From NCBI RefSeq assembly GCF_901933205.1, contig NC_044590.1, forward strand, positions 12,799,501-12,863,500: a stretch of DNA of 64,000 nucleotides. The letters run 5' to 3'. The notes beneath the pieces are model-generated. The model made no database searches. It was not told the DNA's origin and saw nothing but the letters and a program-made list of their open reading frames with translations. The stretch comes from Camarhynchus parvulus. Its lineage: Eukaryota; Chordata; Aves; Passeriformes; Thraupidae. Below are positions 23,826 through 34,879 of this stretch, in pieces. The translations under genes were made by a program, and so were the position numbers. Position 1 is the stretch's first letter. The number at the start of each line of letters is the position of its first letter.

Positions 23826-24060
23826 GCAGAAATCATGGAATGGTTTGAGTTGGAGGGACCTTACAGCCCATCCAGTTCCACCCCTGCCATGGGCAGGGAC
23901 ACCTTCCACTGTCCCAGGCTGCTCCCAGCCCTGTCCAGCCTGGCCTTGGACACTGCCAGGGATCCAGGGGCAGCCCCAGCTGCTCTGGGCACCCTGTGCC
24001 TGGGTCTCAGTACCCTCACTGCTAGAAGGATTCCTTCCCAGCATCTCATCTAAATCTCTC
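23826..24060 (-). mobile_element. CR1 3' part, antisense, split by an LTR
   Basis: Antisense CR1 (AAATCATGGAATGGTTTGAG, GGGCAGGGACACCTTCCACT, GGATCCAGGGGCAGCC) runs to ATCTAAATCTCTC. It is interrupted at 24060/24061 by a family B LTR, and the same CR1 sequence resumes at 24465 after the 6-bp duplicated TCTCTC. The LTR therefore inserted into this CR1. Confidence 0.9.
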
Positions 24061-24464
24061 TGTCACTGTGATATTTTCTGGAAAAATCCCTTCACCAGGA
24101 TTTCTTCTTCTGGGAAGCTGAGAAGCCTTGGAGAAAAAGGAAAACAATATTATTTCATTTGCTTCTCCTGTGTTTTGCTGCTTTGGAATGTGGTTGGAGA
24201 TTGTTTATCCAACATGTGAATTGTTTTGACTTAATGACCAATCACATCCCAGCTGTGTCAGACCCTGAGGGAAGGAGTTATGAGTTTTTCATTAGTATCT
24301 TGTTAAGCCTTCTGTCTGTATCCTTTCTCTATTCTTTAGTATAGTTTAGTATAGCATTCTTTAATATAATACAATACCATAAAATAATAAATTAGCCTTC
24401 TAAGAGCATGGAGTCAGATTCAATAATTTCCTCCCTTCATTCAGGGTACCCTGAAAATACCACA
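24061..24464 (+). mobile_element. Family B solo LTR (subtype B2) nested in CR1
   Basis: This 404-bp LTR from TGTCACTGTG to AAAATACCACA is flanked by identical TCTCTC hexamers (24055-24060 and 24465-24470). It differs from B1 copies in the middle (CTTAATGACCAATCACATCC in place of the TTTGGCCAATCAGGG block). Its AT-rich stretch (TTCTTTAATATAATACAATACC) is short, whereas the homologous site is expanded in the B2 copies at 34336 and 50835. Confidence 0.93.
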
Positions 24465-24545
24465 TCTCTCCTCTTGCAGTTCTAACCTTTCCTCCTTGTC
24501 CTGTCTGCCTGTGTAAATGTGTTCAGGCAGTTTTCTTCTGAGGGG
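24465..24545 (-). mobile_element. CR1, continuation after the nested LTR
   Basis: TCTCTCCTCTTGCAGTTCTA and ACCTTTCCTCCTTGTCCTGT match the expected antisense CR1 continuation of 23826-24060. Similarity fades near 24540. Confidence 0.8.
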
Positions 24546-25617
24546 ACACTCAGGACCATCCAGCCTAAATGTTCTCCTCCCTGAGGACAAAGGTGGCTCT
24601 TTGTCCAGGGCTCCATTACCCACAACACTCCTGACTTTGCTGTCCCGGGAGCTTACAGGCTCACCTGAGCAGGCACTTCCTGCACCTTTTTGCAGAAAAA
24701 GGAGTTGTCACTTCTCAGGTGAGGCCCAGTGGAGTTCCTGAGCTTGGGGGCACAGAAAGCTCCCCCCAGCCAGATGCAGTCACCTGGGGACACTCAGCAT
24801 GAGCAGCAGCCATGCAGCCAGAGTGGCCCAGAGGAGCCCTGGCCATGCTCAGTGCTGCACAGGAAGGCAGGAAAACCCCAGGGACACTGCTCAGTCTGGC
24901 CAGTGGGAAAAGAAGCCTTTCTTCCCCTAGTGCACGCCACAAGGACACCTCTGCGGGGTGTGAGCAGGCAGCAGCCTGGCCAGAAGGGACCACGTTGGCA
25001 AGTGGGGATGCCAGTGTGGCCAGTGCCAATCTTCCCAGGGGAAAATCCCTTCCTGACCCCACATCTGGGACCAGCTGCTCCCCCAGCACTGAGCAGGACC
25101 TGCCTCCCCAACCACAGACTGCTCACACTGCCCAGGAGGTGCCCCAGCCCTGCTCCCCCTCAGCCTGAACCAGCTCAGGACCTTCCAAGTGTCAAAATCC
25201 CCCCAGTCTGATCGACCTTGGGAGCAGGAATTCCCTCTGTGCTGGTGGGACACCAGTGGGTGCTCTGAAGTGTCCCTTGCATATCCCATTTCTCCATGGC
25301 TCCATGGGGGAGGATGGTGAGCTCCAGGATGCTCCTCAGGACAGCATTCCCTTGTCTCACCAGCTGGAAAGGCCTGCAGCCTCAGGCAGCCCCGGGGGTT
25401 GGGAGTGTCCTCCTCACCCTGCCAGTCTTGCTCATGTCTCCTGGAGCTCACAGTGTCCCCTGGGGGGGTTGAAGCTGGCCCTGCCAGGAGCTGCCTTCAA
25501 CAGAGCCCCTCATCCACTCTCCAGCTCCTTCCATGGCATTCCAGGGGCTTCTCACAGAGCTCCTCTGCCAGCCCTCAGGCTGGCTCTGCCTGGGGTGAAC
25601 TTTTCAGGCTGGCAGTG
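24546..25617. other. GC-rich unannotated DNA
   Basis: One of the more GC-rich parts of the window. Open frames of 100-174 codons occur on both strands simultaneously (for example plus 24729-25211, minus 24927-25451). No domain or splice pattern was recognised, so they are treated as chance. Confidence 0.5.
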
Positions 25618-26221
25618 TGTCCTAGGGTGACGTTATGATGCTTCTGTCCCCAGTCATTGTTCTGTTTATGCTGGATATTATGTTCTGCGCCTTCACGACT
25701 GGCTCTGAAGAGCAAAGGTTTTCTTATCAGCCTGCTCCCCCACAGCTGGCGGGACACAGAGACGGGGCAGTACATAGTGCTGCTTTTGCTTTTTGCTTGG
25801 CTTTTTGCTTTGCTCTTGCTTTTGCTCCTGCTCATTAGTTAGTTTAGCTAAGCAGTCCGAATTTTCCCTGGACTGTTTTTCTTTCCCTTTCTTGGAACCC
25901 CTCGAGCCTGCTCTGGACTGGGCCCCTTTGTGGCCTAGCGGGGCCTACTCTGGGCAGCAGCCAGAGGGACTGAGAACAGAGCGACCACCCCCAGAGAGAC
26001 TTTCTGAATTTGTCATCTTTTTCAGAGTGGTGACAGAGTGGTGTCACCCAGTATTGTTCATTCTGTGTGCTGGGGGTGCTGTGCCTGTTAAATAAACAGG
26101 TTCTTTCCACTTGTCTCCGAGGAATCCTTCCCAAACCAGTTGTGCGCAGGGGCTGTGTGGGTTTGCTTTCTGGAGGGGCCCCTTTGGAGGTTTTCTCCCA
26201 GATTTGCTGTAAACCAGGACA
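25618..26221 (+). mobile_element. Family C solo LTR with perfect 5-bp duplication
   Basis: This 604-bp LTR from TGTCCTAGGGTGACG to AAACCAGGACA has TGTC/GACA ends like family A but a different interior. It is flanked by identical CAGTG pentamers (25613-25617 and 26222-26226). Landmarks are GCTTTTTGCTTGGC-type repeats near 25790, a polyadenylation signal TTAAATAAACAGG at about 26088 and GGAGGGGCCCCTTTGGAGG near the end. It is a single copy in the window. No internal region adjoins it. Confidence 0.9.
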
Positions 26222-26493
26222 CAGTGGAACTCAAGAGCAGATTCCTTTGCCATGTGTGACCTCCTGCCAGACACAACCTCTGGCTGCTCCTGCAGGTGCA
26301 AGATCCTGAAGGAAGGGAGTGAAACCCCCCTTTTGTCCCTCAGCTGGGGATGCTGCTGCTGCATGGCAGGGTGGTAGAAATGCTGCAGCCTTCTTCAGTG
26401 TCTCCTTCAGAAGCCACTCAGAGTAAGGCCACCAGAGCAGCCACTTCGAGTCCATGCACACACACACACCACAGGCAGCTCAGCAGAGGAAAG
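26222..26493. other. Spacer between two LTRs
   Basis: No repeat was recognised apart from a short (CA) run near 26458-26468. Confidence 0.5.
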
Positions 26494-27142
26494 TGTGAAA
26501 AATGCATATTATGTGATTGGCTCTTTGCAAATATTAAAATGAATACTATATGTGTTATGTTGGAAAGTTATGGTACATTAGTCTCTTTTAAGTAGTATGG
26601 TAAATATAGTTTTTAAGGCTATAGCATAATATAAAATAGAAACTATGTGATGGAAGATACTTTTCTAACTAGCTCAAGGAATGGATAAGATAATCAAGAA
26701 ATTCTTCGCACAGAGAGAACAGCAACAAGACACCAAAATCCTCAAGAAAAGAATTATTGCCTACTTATTGGGAAAGACCAAACTCCTTCCACCTCCTTCC
26801 AGACTTTGAGGAGCCAACAAGATGAAGGGGGGGAATTGACAATAAACGGAGAACACCCTTTGTTTGAAAAGAATTTTTGCATCATGTGTGAGATATATGA
26901 ATATGAAACAGGCTATTGCTTTTAAGAGTTAATCCTTTGTTAGCAGGTGTAAGCTGCTTTCAGGTCTTAATTGCCCAGGAAGCATCCAAACAGTCTGTAT
27001 TTCTTAGCTTTTTATTGTCCTCTGTTGTCCTAACTCTGATTATCCATATTCTTTTTGCTCTAATTTTTATCACTATTTTTATAACCATTTTATTACTATT
27101 AAATTTTTAAAATTTTAAAACAAGTGATTGGCGTTTTTCACA
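26494..27142 (+). mobile_element. Family D LTR (TGTGAAAAA type)
   Basis: This 649-bp AT-rich LTR has perfect 9-bp inverted ends, TGTGAAAAA at the start and TTTTTCACA at the end. Landmarks are ATGTGATTGGCTCTTTGC near the start, GACAATAAACGGAG in the middle and AAAACAAGTGATTGGCG before the end. Clear flanking duplications were not found (GAAAG and ACAGA), so one flank may have been altered by the adjoining LTR. It resembles a widespread passerine LTR type from general recall, not from a search. Confidence 0.85.
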
Positions 27143-27500
27143 ACAGACAGGGAGGGTCTTTGTATGATGCAGTCCAGCAAAGGTTTATTCCAAAGGATGC
27201 TGAAGGGATCAGGGACAAAGACCAAACCATGTGGTGTGCACAGACTCAAGTGTGGGGCCAGTGACCAATGACCTGAGGGCACAGACGCAGGCCAAGGGCA
27301 GCAACCTGCAGGGGCAATGAGGGATGAATAATTGGGATGGGCAGGGTCAGCTGGCCCATGGGGGAGGCAATCTGATGTGGATTGGCAGCAGTGCTGCAGA
27401 GCACCATGGGCTGAGTCCCCTCTTTAGCCTAGGAAATGGGGAAAACCCCATTGTACATGTCCCAGTTTACAATATAAAGATGTATTCTATTCCCATCCTC
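27143..27500 (-). mobile_element. ERV-like LTR, minus strand (family E)
   Basis: On the minus strand, AATAAACC (complement of GGTTTATTCC near 27182) lies ~40 bases before the putative 3' end CCCTCCCTGTCTGT, in the order expected of R and U5. It directly abuts the family D LTR. A TATA-like TTTATATTG lies on the minus strand near 27475. The right edge is uncertain. Confidence 0.55.
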
Positions 27501-28012
27501 AAGAGCTGCTGAAACCAGGAGAGGCATCGTTTTTTCCTTATCTCCTGTTAATGGGCCCATCAAGGCCTTGCCCATGACCCAGAGATAACTCCCTCCAGGA
27601 ACCATTTCTGTTTAATGGACCCACTGCATGACTCAGAATGATATCAGCCCATTGTGAGATGCTCTGCCCAGGGGGGAGGAGCCAAGCATTCCTACCTGGA
27701 TATAATCTGGGGTTTGGGACAGAGCAGTCAATCTTTCCACTGGATTCCCAGAGGAATGGCCACCCTTACCCACTGGTTTCCAGAGGACAAGAGCTATCAG
27801 ATAATTTCTACAGGATCACCACCTCAACAAGACCATTTCATCTGGACTGCTGCCACTACCCTAACTAGCAGGGTGTCAGGTTGTATTCTGACTCTGTCAG
27901 TAGTTTTTCTTTTGTATTCTTGCATGTATTTGGGGTTTTGTTTTTCACTTTTCCTAATAAATTGTATTTCTGCCTTGGAGTCTCTCACTGGTTTTGCTTT
28001 CAAACCAGAACA
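27501..28012 (+). mobile_element. Diverged relative of family A LTR
   Basis: Shares with family A the block GAGGAGCCAAGCATTCCTAC (27675-27694) and the order of the TTGTATTCT stretch, an AATAAATTG polyadenylation signal near 27957 and a CTTTCAAACCAGAACA end at 28012. Elsewhere it is clearly different, with other sequence replacing the duplicated CATTGCCAGAGG block. The left edge is approximate. It is best read as an older or sister subfamily. Confidence 0.7.
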
Positions 28013-29148
28013 TACATTATCTTCCAAGGCAGGGCCCTGGGGATTTCCCTGAGGGGGAAGGATTCAGAGGATCCCACAGGATGCCTCTGGTGTGAGCAGC
28101 AGAACAGGAGCTCCTGCTGCTGCAGTGACATTTCCAGCCCCCACCCTGCAGGGACTGGGGAGCTGAGTCTGCTCCCAGCCCTGGACAGGTGAACCTGCTC
28201 CAAGCCATTGATTTCATGGGAGATCAATGTGCTGAAAATGGAACTATCACTTTCTGCACAGGGTGACACACAGTGGCATTTAAGGCAGAGCTAAGTGGAA
28301 TTGCATGGCACAGAATACTAACAGGAATTGATTTCACCCCCTGGAGGCCTGGCTTTGTTTATTCAGTGGCCAAGGGGGCTTTTGGTGGTTGTCCTCGATT
28401 TTGAATGCTTTGCCTTTGAATCCCATGTTTGAAGCAGATGAGCGGGAGTATCAGGATGCCCTGTGTAAATTGAGCCAAGTTTGCAGATGTGGAAGAATTC
28501 AGCTCCAAAGAGAGAGTTAGAAGCTGGAGTCCAAAGCCAGTTCTCCCTCTTCTCTCTCCCTCTGGCAGCTCAGTGCTGTCTCTGAAGTCAGAGCTGCTCC
28601 AGTGGGATGCACACAGCACAGGACAGCCTTGGTTTACTCAGTCCCAGGGGAACACATGCTCTAGACAGGCTGCTCACAAAGCCATATGCCTGGCCCTGTG
28701 TCCTGAGGACTGCTGGCCTCTCCAGGCTCCTTGCTCCAGGTGGCACTTTCATCCTTGCTGAGAATTTTCCTTCCAGGATGCTGCAGGCAGGGTCTGACAG
28801 GCAAAGCCCATATAAAACCTGTCTGAGAGGGATCCTTTGACTCCCCACCAGGGAGTAGGATAAATATGTAAAATGAGCAAACCATGGGCAGTGCTGCTCA
28901 GAGCATGAGGACTGAGCCAGGAGCTCCTCAGCTTTCCCAGCTCTGGGTCAGCAAAGGCTGGAGCCCCCAGAGCTCCTCCTGAGCACTGCTGACAGCCCAT
29001 AGGGCATCCCAGAGGATATTGCAGGATCGACCTGAGTTAAAAGCCTACAAATCCAATCCAGTGCCCACAGGGGTTGGTGGACAAGCTCCCAGTGAGTCTC
29101 GAGAGTGTTTGCTGGCTGCAGATCATTTCCAGGGTGCTCAACCACCAT
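28013..29148. other. Unannotated intergenic DNA
   Basis: At 28018-28062 a segment (CAGGGCCCTGGGGATTTCCC) has an inverted partial match at about 55395-55425 (GGGAAATCCCCAGGGCC), a hint of an unrecognised dispersed repeat. Otherwise only short opposing frames. Confidence 0.45.
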
Positions 29149-29395
29149 TCACAGAATCATGGAATGGTTTGGGTTGGAAGGGACTTTAAAGCCCATCCAG
29201 TTCCACCCCTGCCATGGCAGGGACACCTTCCACTGTCCCAGGCTGCTCCAAGCCCTGTCCAGCCTGGCCTTGGGCACTGCCAGGGATCCAGGGGCAGCCC
29301 CAGCTGCTCTGGGCACCCTGTGCCAGGGCCCCACTGCCCTCACAGTAAAAAATTACTTCCCAATATCCAACCTAAATTCCCCATTTTCAGGTGCC
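29149..29395 (-). mobile_element. CR1 LINE 3' end, antisense
   Basis: Begins TTCACAGAATCATGGAATGG, then GGTTGGAAGGGACTTTAAAG, and runs through the usual CR1 3' blocks to CCAACCTAAATTCCCC. It is closest to the 5948 and 23826 copies. Confidence 0.9.
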
Positions 29396-30078
29396 AGACT
29401 CCCTTTTTGTTATGGAGATGACACATCTAGGTCGCAGCTGAGGCACACAGAGTCCAGGTAGAAATTCATACTGCTGCTGTTATCCTGGTAACCAAAACTT
29501 GCAACTCCAGCCTCACAGGCAGGGGGTAGATGTGTCTTGAAATATTTTTCTTTTTGCCTCATCTGATAATGATTTCCTGATCCTTTTGTTCAGAGAGCAT
29601 TCATTAAACAGGGAATGGGGCAGGCAGCAGCAATCCAGGCCACAATCCAGGGGGGATTCATGTTAGGGCAGTTTGTCTTGCCCACATCACATCCTGCACT
29701 CTCTCTGTGTCTTACCTGCAGCAGCCCTTGGGTCCAGCACTACCTGGGCTCAGCTGAAAGGAGGTTTAAGCACAGCTTTATCTCCAGAGCTGGGCAGTGC
29801 TGGATCTCACTGGATGGATGTCCTTACCTGTGATTATGCACACCTCTTTCTGCTGTGCTGCAAGAGGAGAGGAAAACACAAAACCAGGCTTACTGTGTGC
29901 ATGTCCCCAGGCTGGAGGCTCAGAAAAGCCTGTAGCCACGTGAGTTCCACTCATTCCAGCCTGCCCAGGATCCCAAGGCAGCAGGAGGGGAGGGAGCAAA
30001 CCTCTACTGTCACCTGTGAGTCACAATCACCCACTCCACTGGTCACATCCCCACGGGATGGGAGGCAACATTCCCCAA
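29396..30078. other. Unannotated intergenic DNA
   Basis: No feature was recognised. A 276-codon plus-strand frame (29673-30503) starts here but gets its second half from the family A LTR, so it is not a gene. Confidence 0.5.
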
Positions 30079-30764
30079 TGTGCTGGGTTACAAGATGTGC
30101 CTGGGGCTGTCTGTTCTGTCCCCATCTGTCAGAGCTGGGGCAGCTCTCTGCTGTTCATGGGCAGTTTTCTTTATCTCTCCCACAGCCAACCCTCCCTCCA
30201 GGAGATCTCTGCTCTCCATGGCCACTGAGTGTCCCTGCAGGGCTGATCCAATTCCAGCATCCCATGGGGAGATGCTGTGCCCAGGGGAGGAGCCAAGCAT
30301 TCCTACCTGGATCCAATCTGAGCCTGGAGCAGCACAGCAGCCTTTGCCCACTGCATTGCCAGAGGAGCAGCTTTCTGCTGCCCTGCATTGCCAGAGGGAG
30401 CCCAGGCCCATCTGCAGCAGCCCTGGAGCTGCAGAGGAAAACTCCCCCCTTGTGCAGGATCCCTGCTCCAGCAGCAGCACAGCTGGCACTGCAGGAGGGC
30501 TGAGCCCCCATGGGATGGGGCTGTGCCACCCCCTGACACACAGGGAGCAGGGCCTGCTCTCACTCTGGCAGGGTTGGTTTGTACTATTACATTTGTATTT
30601 TTAATTTTCCTAGTAAAGCACTGTTATTCCTACTCCCATACCTTTGCCTGAGAGCCTCTTAATTTCAAAATTACAATAATTCAGATGTAGGGAGTTTACA
30701 TTTTCCATTTCAAGGGGAGGCTCCTGCCTTCCTTAGCAGACACCTGTCTGTTCAAACCAAGCCA
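30079..30764 (+). mobile_element. Family A solo LTR
   Basis: This 686-bp copy runs from TGTGCTGGGTTAC to CAAACCAAGCCA. Flanks CCCAA and CCCAG are a 5-bp duplication with one mismatch. It carries the ACTATTACATTTGTATTT subtype of the AT-rich stretch together with 9757 and 58678. The polyadenylation-type motif is AGTAAAGCAC. Frames open on both strands through the GC-rich middle repeat those in the other copies. Confidence 0.9.
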
Positions 30765-32527
30765 CCCAGTATCTTGCTGAGCGTTTTCCCCAGACTTTGC
30801 TGTGCTGACTCTGCTGCTGTCGAGCCTTTCCACAGCTCAGCTCTGCAAAAGTAGAGAGACATCAGTGTCAGTGCTGAAAAATTCATCCTCACACTCTCTG
30901 CTCCAGCTTGTCAGGGATTTTCAGGCCAGAATGGCGCATTCTGATTATCGAGCCTGATCTCCCTGATAACCCAAAGTTCACCCCAGGATTTCTACATCAA
31001 AGCCAGGGACTGGCAGCAGAGCTGAGTGTTTGAAAAGGGCACTGCACCTCAGTTCAAAAGGCTCCACATCCATCTCTCAATAACCTGGCTCAGTGATTTA
31101 AGCACTGGCACTGCCCAAAAGTTCACTTTGTTTCTATTTGAATACCTCTAACTTGCACTTTACAGCCAAATCTCTTTTATTTACAGATTTTTGCAGTGTT
31201 ACTTCTATTCAGTTGCATCATTTCCTGCAGTAACAAATGAACCTATTGTTTTAGCAGTGATGGATCATCCCTGCTTGTCAAAAATAGGAAATTAGGAGGC
31301 ATTTTGGCTGACAAAAGATGAGTTAGGGATTGCAGAATGCCCGTGCCAAGTGCAAGGACACTGGTACTTGAAGCAGTGGAGGAACTGTGGTGGCTGCAGA
31401 GATTGTGATTGATACAGGTGTGATCAGTGAAGGGACAATGATGGATATGTTTATTATTTGAAGTTCAGTTTCAATCATTTTGACTCATCCTTAAATGCAT
31501 CAGGGTTTATTTGCACTTAAGGGAGAGGAGCTCAGCTAATTGCTGGAGGCTCTGGCTGAGTGTTCAGAAGGTCCAGCTCTGAGAGGCACAGAGCAATTCC
31601 CAGTCAGGAATTAGTCAGGCTCTACAGCATCACAGCCTGTTTCTGGAATGAATAATGCTCAGGAATAGACAGCAGCAGTTTCCTCCTAAATGGGATATTG
31701 TTTTACAGCATAAAAAAGATTTTAAATAGGAAAATGACGTTTTTTCTACATTTGCAAAGCTTTTCAGCCAAATGATCCACCACAACCACTATGGAAGGTT
31801 TTCTCAGACCAAATCAGATTTTCACAGCAGAAGAATGAACAGACTTGGCTTCAAAGAGAAGAAATCCCCTTACAAGGGTTAAAAAACCCATTAATTTCTT
31901 ACTTTAGTGCTTCCAGGGCCACTAAACCCACAGAGTTCAAGATGATCTTCCTGATTTTTAGGACAATTCTTTAGGAATTCATGAGTGATGTATAATCTTC
32001 CTCAGGAAGCAGTTCCCTCTGCCTCACCAGCATCCTCCCCAGGGCTGGTCAGCTGGGGATGGCAGGAGGAGGCAGCTCCTTCAGGCTGGAAATGGCTGCA
32101 TGGGCTGCAATTCCTCAATTTACCTCCTTCTCCAGGAAAAACTGCTGGGTCTCCTTTAAGGATGACATCTCTATGACAGGATTCCTTTTTAAATGCTATT
32201 TTGTTTAATAAATCATGTAAATTCCAGCATGTAAACTAGAGCATTACAGACAGGCTGGTAAATAATTAACTGCTCGTTTGCATGAAGGGGGAGAAAATAA
32301 CCAATTCAGCAAATCAGGCAGGAAGCTGAGAGTTTACCCTCCTGAGGAATAAAGGGTTGGCTCCTAAAATTCTTGTGAGTGTGCTGGGGTGAGAGGAGAG
32401 ATGGTTTTTGCTTGGGATATTGGCTGGAGATTGGGAACAGTGTGGTTTAACCTGGATAAATGAGTGCCTCTATATGTGTGAGCTTTGTAAGGAAGCTTTC
32501 CTTGCACTTAGGGGTTTTTGGGGGGTC
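30765..32527. other. Unannotated, relatively AT-rich DNA
   Basis: A long stretch with unusually few open frames and no recognised repeat. It is the largest part of the window without frames over 65 codons, and looks like ordinary intergenic or intronic sequence. Confidence 0.55.
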
Positions 32528-32881
32528 GGTTTGGAGGGGTTTTTTCTTTATTTTTTTCCTGCCACCCTGAAACTTTAGGAGTAACAGGGTAGGAGACACA
32601 AGCAGTGAGGTGCTGCTTCTAGCAAATGGATGGTTCTGTAGCAAGAACAAGACTAAATATATTTAGGAATTATTGATAAATATCTGAACCCACACAGACA
32701 CCCTAAAACCTTGTTGGGGCATCCTTTACTGATATTAGTCGAGGAAATAGCTCCAATTCTCACAATGATGTTGCCTTCAGCAATTAAAGCCCCCAGGGCT
32801 TTAGGGAATCTGTGCAAGAAAAGCTCCTCAACCTATTTGTCACTCTCTCAAGAAGCACCAAAGCCTTTATGAGGCTTGAAT
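32528..32881 (+). repeat. Local duplication, copy 1
   Basis: Shares almost its whole length with 35777-36131. Both begin GGTTTGGAGGG plus a T-rich run, pass through TTTAGGAGTAACAGGGTAGG, TTGTTGGGGCATCCTTTAC and AATTAAAGCCCCCAGGGC, and end at AAAGCCTTTATGAGG. The copies differ by scattered substitutions and very few indels. No similarity to CR1 or to the LTRs here was seen. No coding potential is evident. Confidence 0.9.
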
Positions 32882-33602
32882 TTCAGGGATGGGGGTGTTT
32901 GGTGTTGCTGGGTGAAGTGTTTAATCAATTAATACTAAAGCTACTCAAGATTTCTGTGGTGCTGGATGTTCTCTGCCCTTGGGGCTTCCAGTCTTTGAAG
33001 CTGTTATTGCAGTAGCCTCTTATTTGGACAATAAAAACAACTAAGTAGGGAGCTGGGTAGGCAGGGAGGAAAAATCTGCTTTGGCTTTGCAAGGCTCTCT
33101 GCATCAAGGCCTCTGGACACCCAAAAGTGAGATGTGCCAGCCCCAGGTGCCACCTCTGGGGTGAAATGGCTGTGATGTGATTTATTGGATGGAATCCCAA
33201 GGGGCTACCAGGCCACTTACTGTAATGTCTCAGGGAAAATAACAGAATTTTCAAGAAGCAGAACACATTAGCCAGATAAACTTGCTGTTGCCTAAAAAAA
33301 AGTCCTTGGCTGCCCCAGCCCTCTCTGAGCAGGCTCTGTTCCTGCCCCTGGGGCAGCTGTTGATGGCTCTGTGATGCTTGTGCATATTATTTGTACTGAT
33401 TGGAAACTCAGTGTGGGAATGAGCTGCAGAATCATGCCAGGCTGCCTGGAAAATGGGCTGTTCTTAGGAAAAACAGCCTCTGCAGTGTGCCTGTGGTGTA
33501 ACAGAGCTGTGGCTGTCACACGAAGCTCTGCTTCTCTGCAGGTGACTGAGGCTTGAAAGGCACTGTCTGAAGGTGGCTTGGTGTGGAGCTGAGCCTGGCT
33601 CA
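32882..33602. other. Unannotated intergenic DNA
   Basis: No repeat or gene was recognised. Two opposing frames of 113 and 75 codons lie at 32925-33266 and 33292-33519 without support. Confidence 0.5.
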
Positions 33603-33728
33603 GGCTGCTGGTCAGGGGTCAGGGCTGCTGGTCAGGGCTGCTGGTCAGAGCTGGTCAGGGCTCCTGGTCAGTGCTGGTCAGTGCTGCTGGTCAGTGCCCC
33701 TGGTCAGGGCTCCTGGTCATTGCTGCTG
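33603..33728 (+). repeat. GGTCAG-type minisatellite
   Basis: About ten imperfect units of the form GCTGCTGGTCAGGG or shorter GCTGGTCAGT, of 12-18 bases, over ~125 bases. Lengths and sequences vary, so it is an old or complex array. Confidence 0.85.
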
Positions 33729-34335
33729 CCTTCAGGTGACACAAACAGGCCAGGGAGGTGACATGGGGCCAGAGCCACCACCTGCAGGGCTGTGGGAATG
33801 GCTGCCACCCCCATCCATCCCTGCCCACAGGGTAAAAGTGCTCCTCTGCCCCCTGTAAGGTGTCCCCTGTCCCAACAGGGAGAGCAGCCCCGGGCTGTGC
33901 AGGGCATCCCGAGGTGGGGAGAGGAGGTTTGGGCAGAGTCTGTGTGTCCTGATCCCCAGCCTCAGGCCATCACAGCATCCTCTGCCCTGGATTCCAGCAG
34001 AATTCCCCTTTCCTCGGGAGCTCTGCCCTGCAGGAGCCTGGCCCTGCTGACACAAACCCTGAGAGCTGCTCCTCCACATCCCTCTGAGCTTTCCCTGCTC
34101 CCTCCTTCCCCTGCTCCTCCAAGGGGACCCCGGCCCTGGCAGCCAGCTCAGACTGTTGCCATGGAAATTGTTGTCACAAATGAGGACTTCCCAGCACGGC
34201 AGTGCTGTTAAACCCAGACATTTGCATGTGCCTCTGCCTCCGGGGGAATTCGGGTCTCCTGGCCGAGCACAGGCAAGGATGAGGCTGCTCTCCTGTTTCC
34301 TGCTGGCCAGGGACACCCAAGGTGGGGGAGTGGGG
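33729..34335. other. GC-rich unannotated DNA
   Basis: GC-rich with a 217-codon minus-strand frame (33732-34385) and a 139-codon plus-strand frame over the same bases. Neither has recognisable domains. Confidence 0.5.
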
Positions 34336-34879
34336 TTTTTTTGGGGTCCTCTGTGGCAGGAAGGAAATGATGAATCTGACTCCATGTTCTTAGAAGGATA
34401 TATTATATTATATTATATTATATTATATTATATTATATTATATTATATTATATTATATTATATTATATTATATTATATTATATTATATTATATTATATTA
34501 TATTATATTATATTATATTATATTATATTATATTATATTATATTATATTATATTATATTATATTATATTATGCTAAAACTATACCAAAGAACAGAGAAAG
34601 GATACTTACAGAAGGTTAAAAGATAATAATGGAAAAACCCATGACTCGCCAGAGTCCCGACACAGCTGGACTGTGATTGGTCATTAAGTCAAAACAATTC
34701 ACATGAAACTAATCAAATAATGACCAGTTGGTAAACCATGCCTAAACTACATTCCAAAGCAGCAAAACACAGGAGAAGCAGATCAGTTAATTATTGTTTT
34801 CATTTTTCTCTGAGGCTTCTCAGTTTTCTAAGAGAAGAAATCCTGGCAAAGGGATTTTTCAGAAAATGTGATGGTGACA
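34336..34879 (-). mobile_element. Family B solo LTR (B2), expanded by (TATTA)34
   Basis: A minus-strand B2 LTR. Its 5' end (TGTCACCATCACATTTTCTG on the minus strand) is at 34879 and its 3' end near 34336. Flanks GTGGGG and GTGGAG match at 5 of 6. The CCAAT box (complement of GATTGGTCAT) is present. The AT-rich site before the polyadenylation signal is replaced by 170 bases of pure TATTA, making the LTR ~544 bp instead of ~400. Confidence 0.85.
34401..34570 (+). repeat. (TATTA)34 microsatellite inside an LTR
   Basis: 170 bases of TATTA without a visible interruption. It lies at the position where other family B copies have TTTAATATAATATAGTAT. Frames through it encode meaningless isoleucine/tyrosine/leucine repeats. 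Confidence 0.97.

Noticed and set aside
34156..34626. 156-codon frame with a tyrosine/isoleucine/leucine repeat tail
   Set aside because: The tail is the TATTA array and the head lies in unsupported GC-rich DNA.
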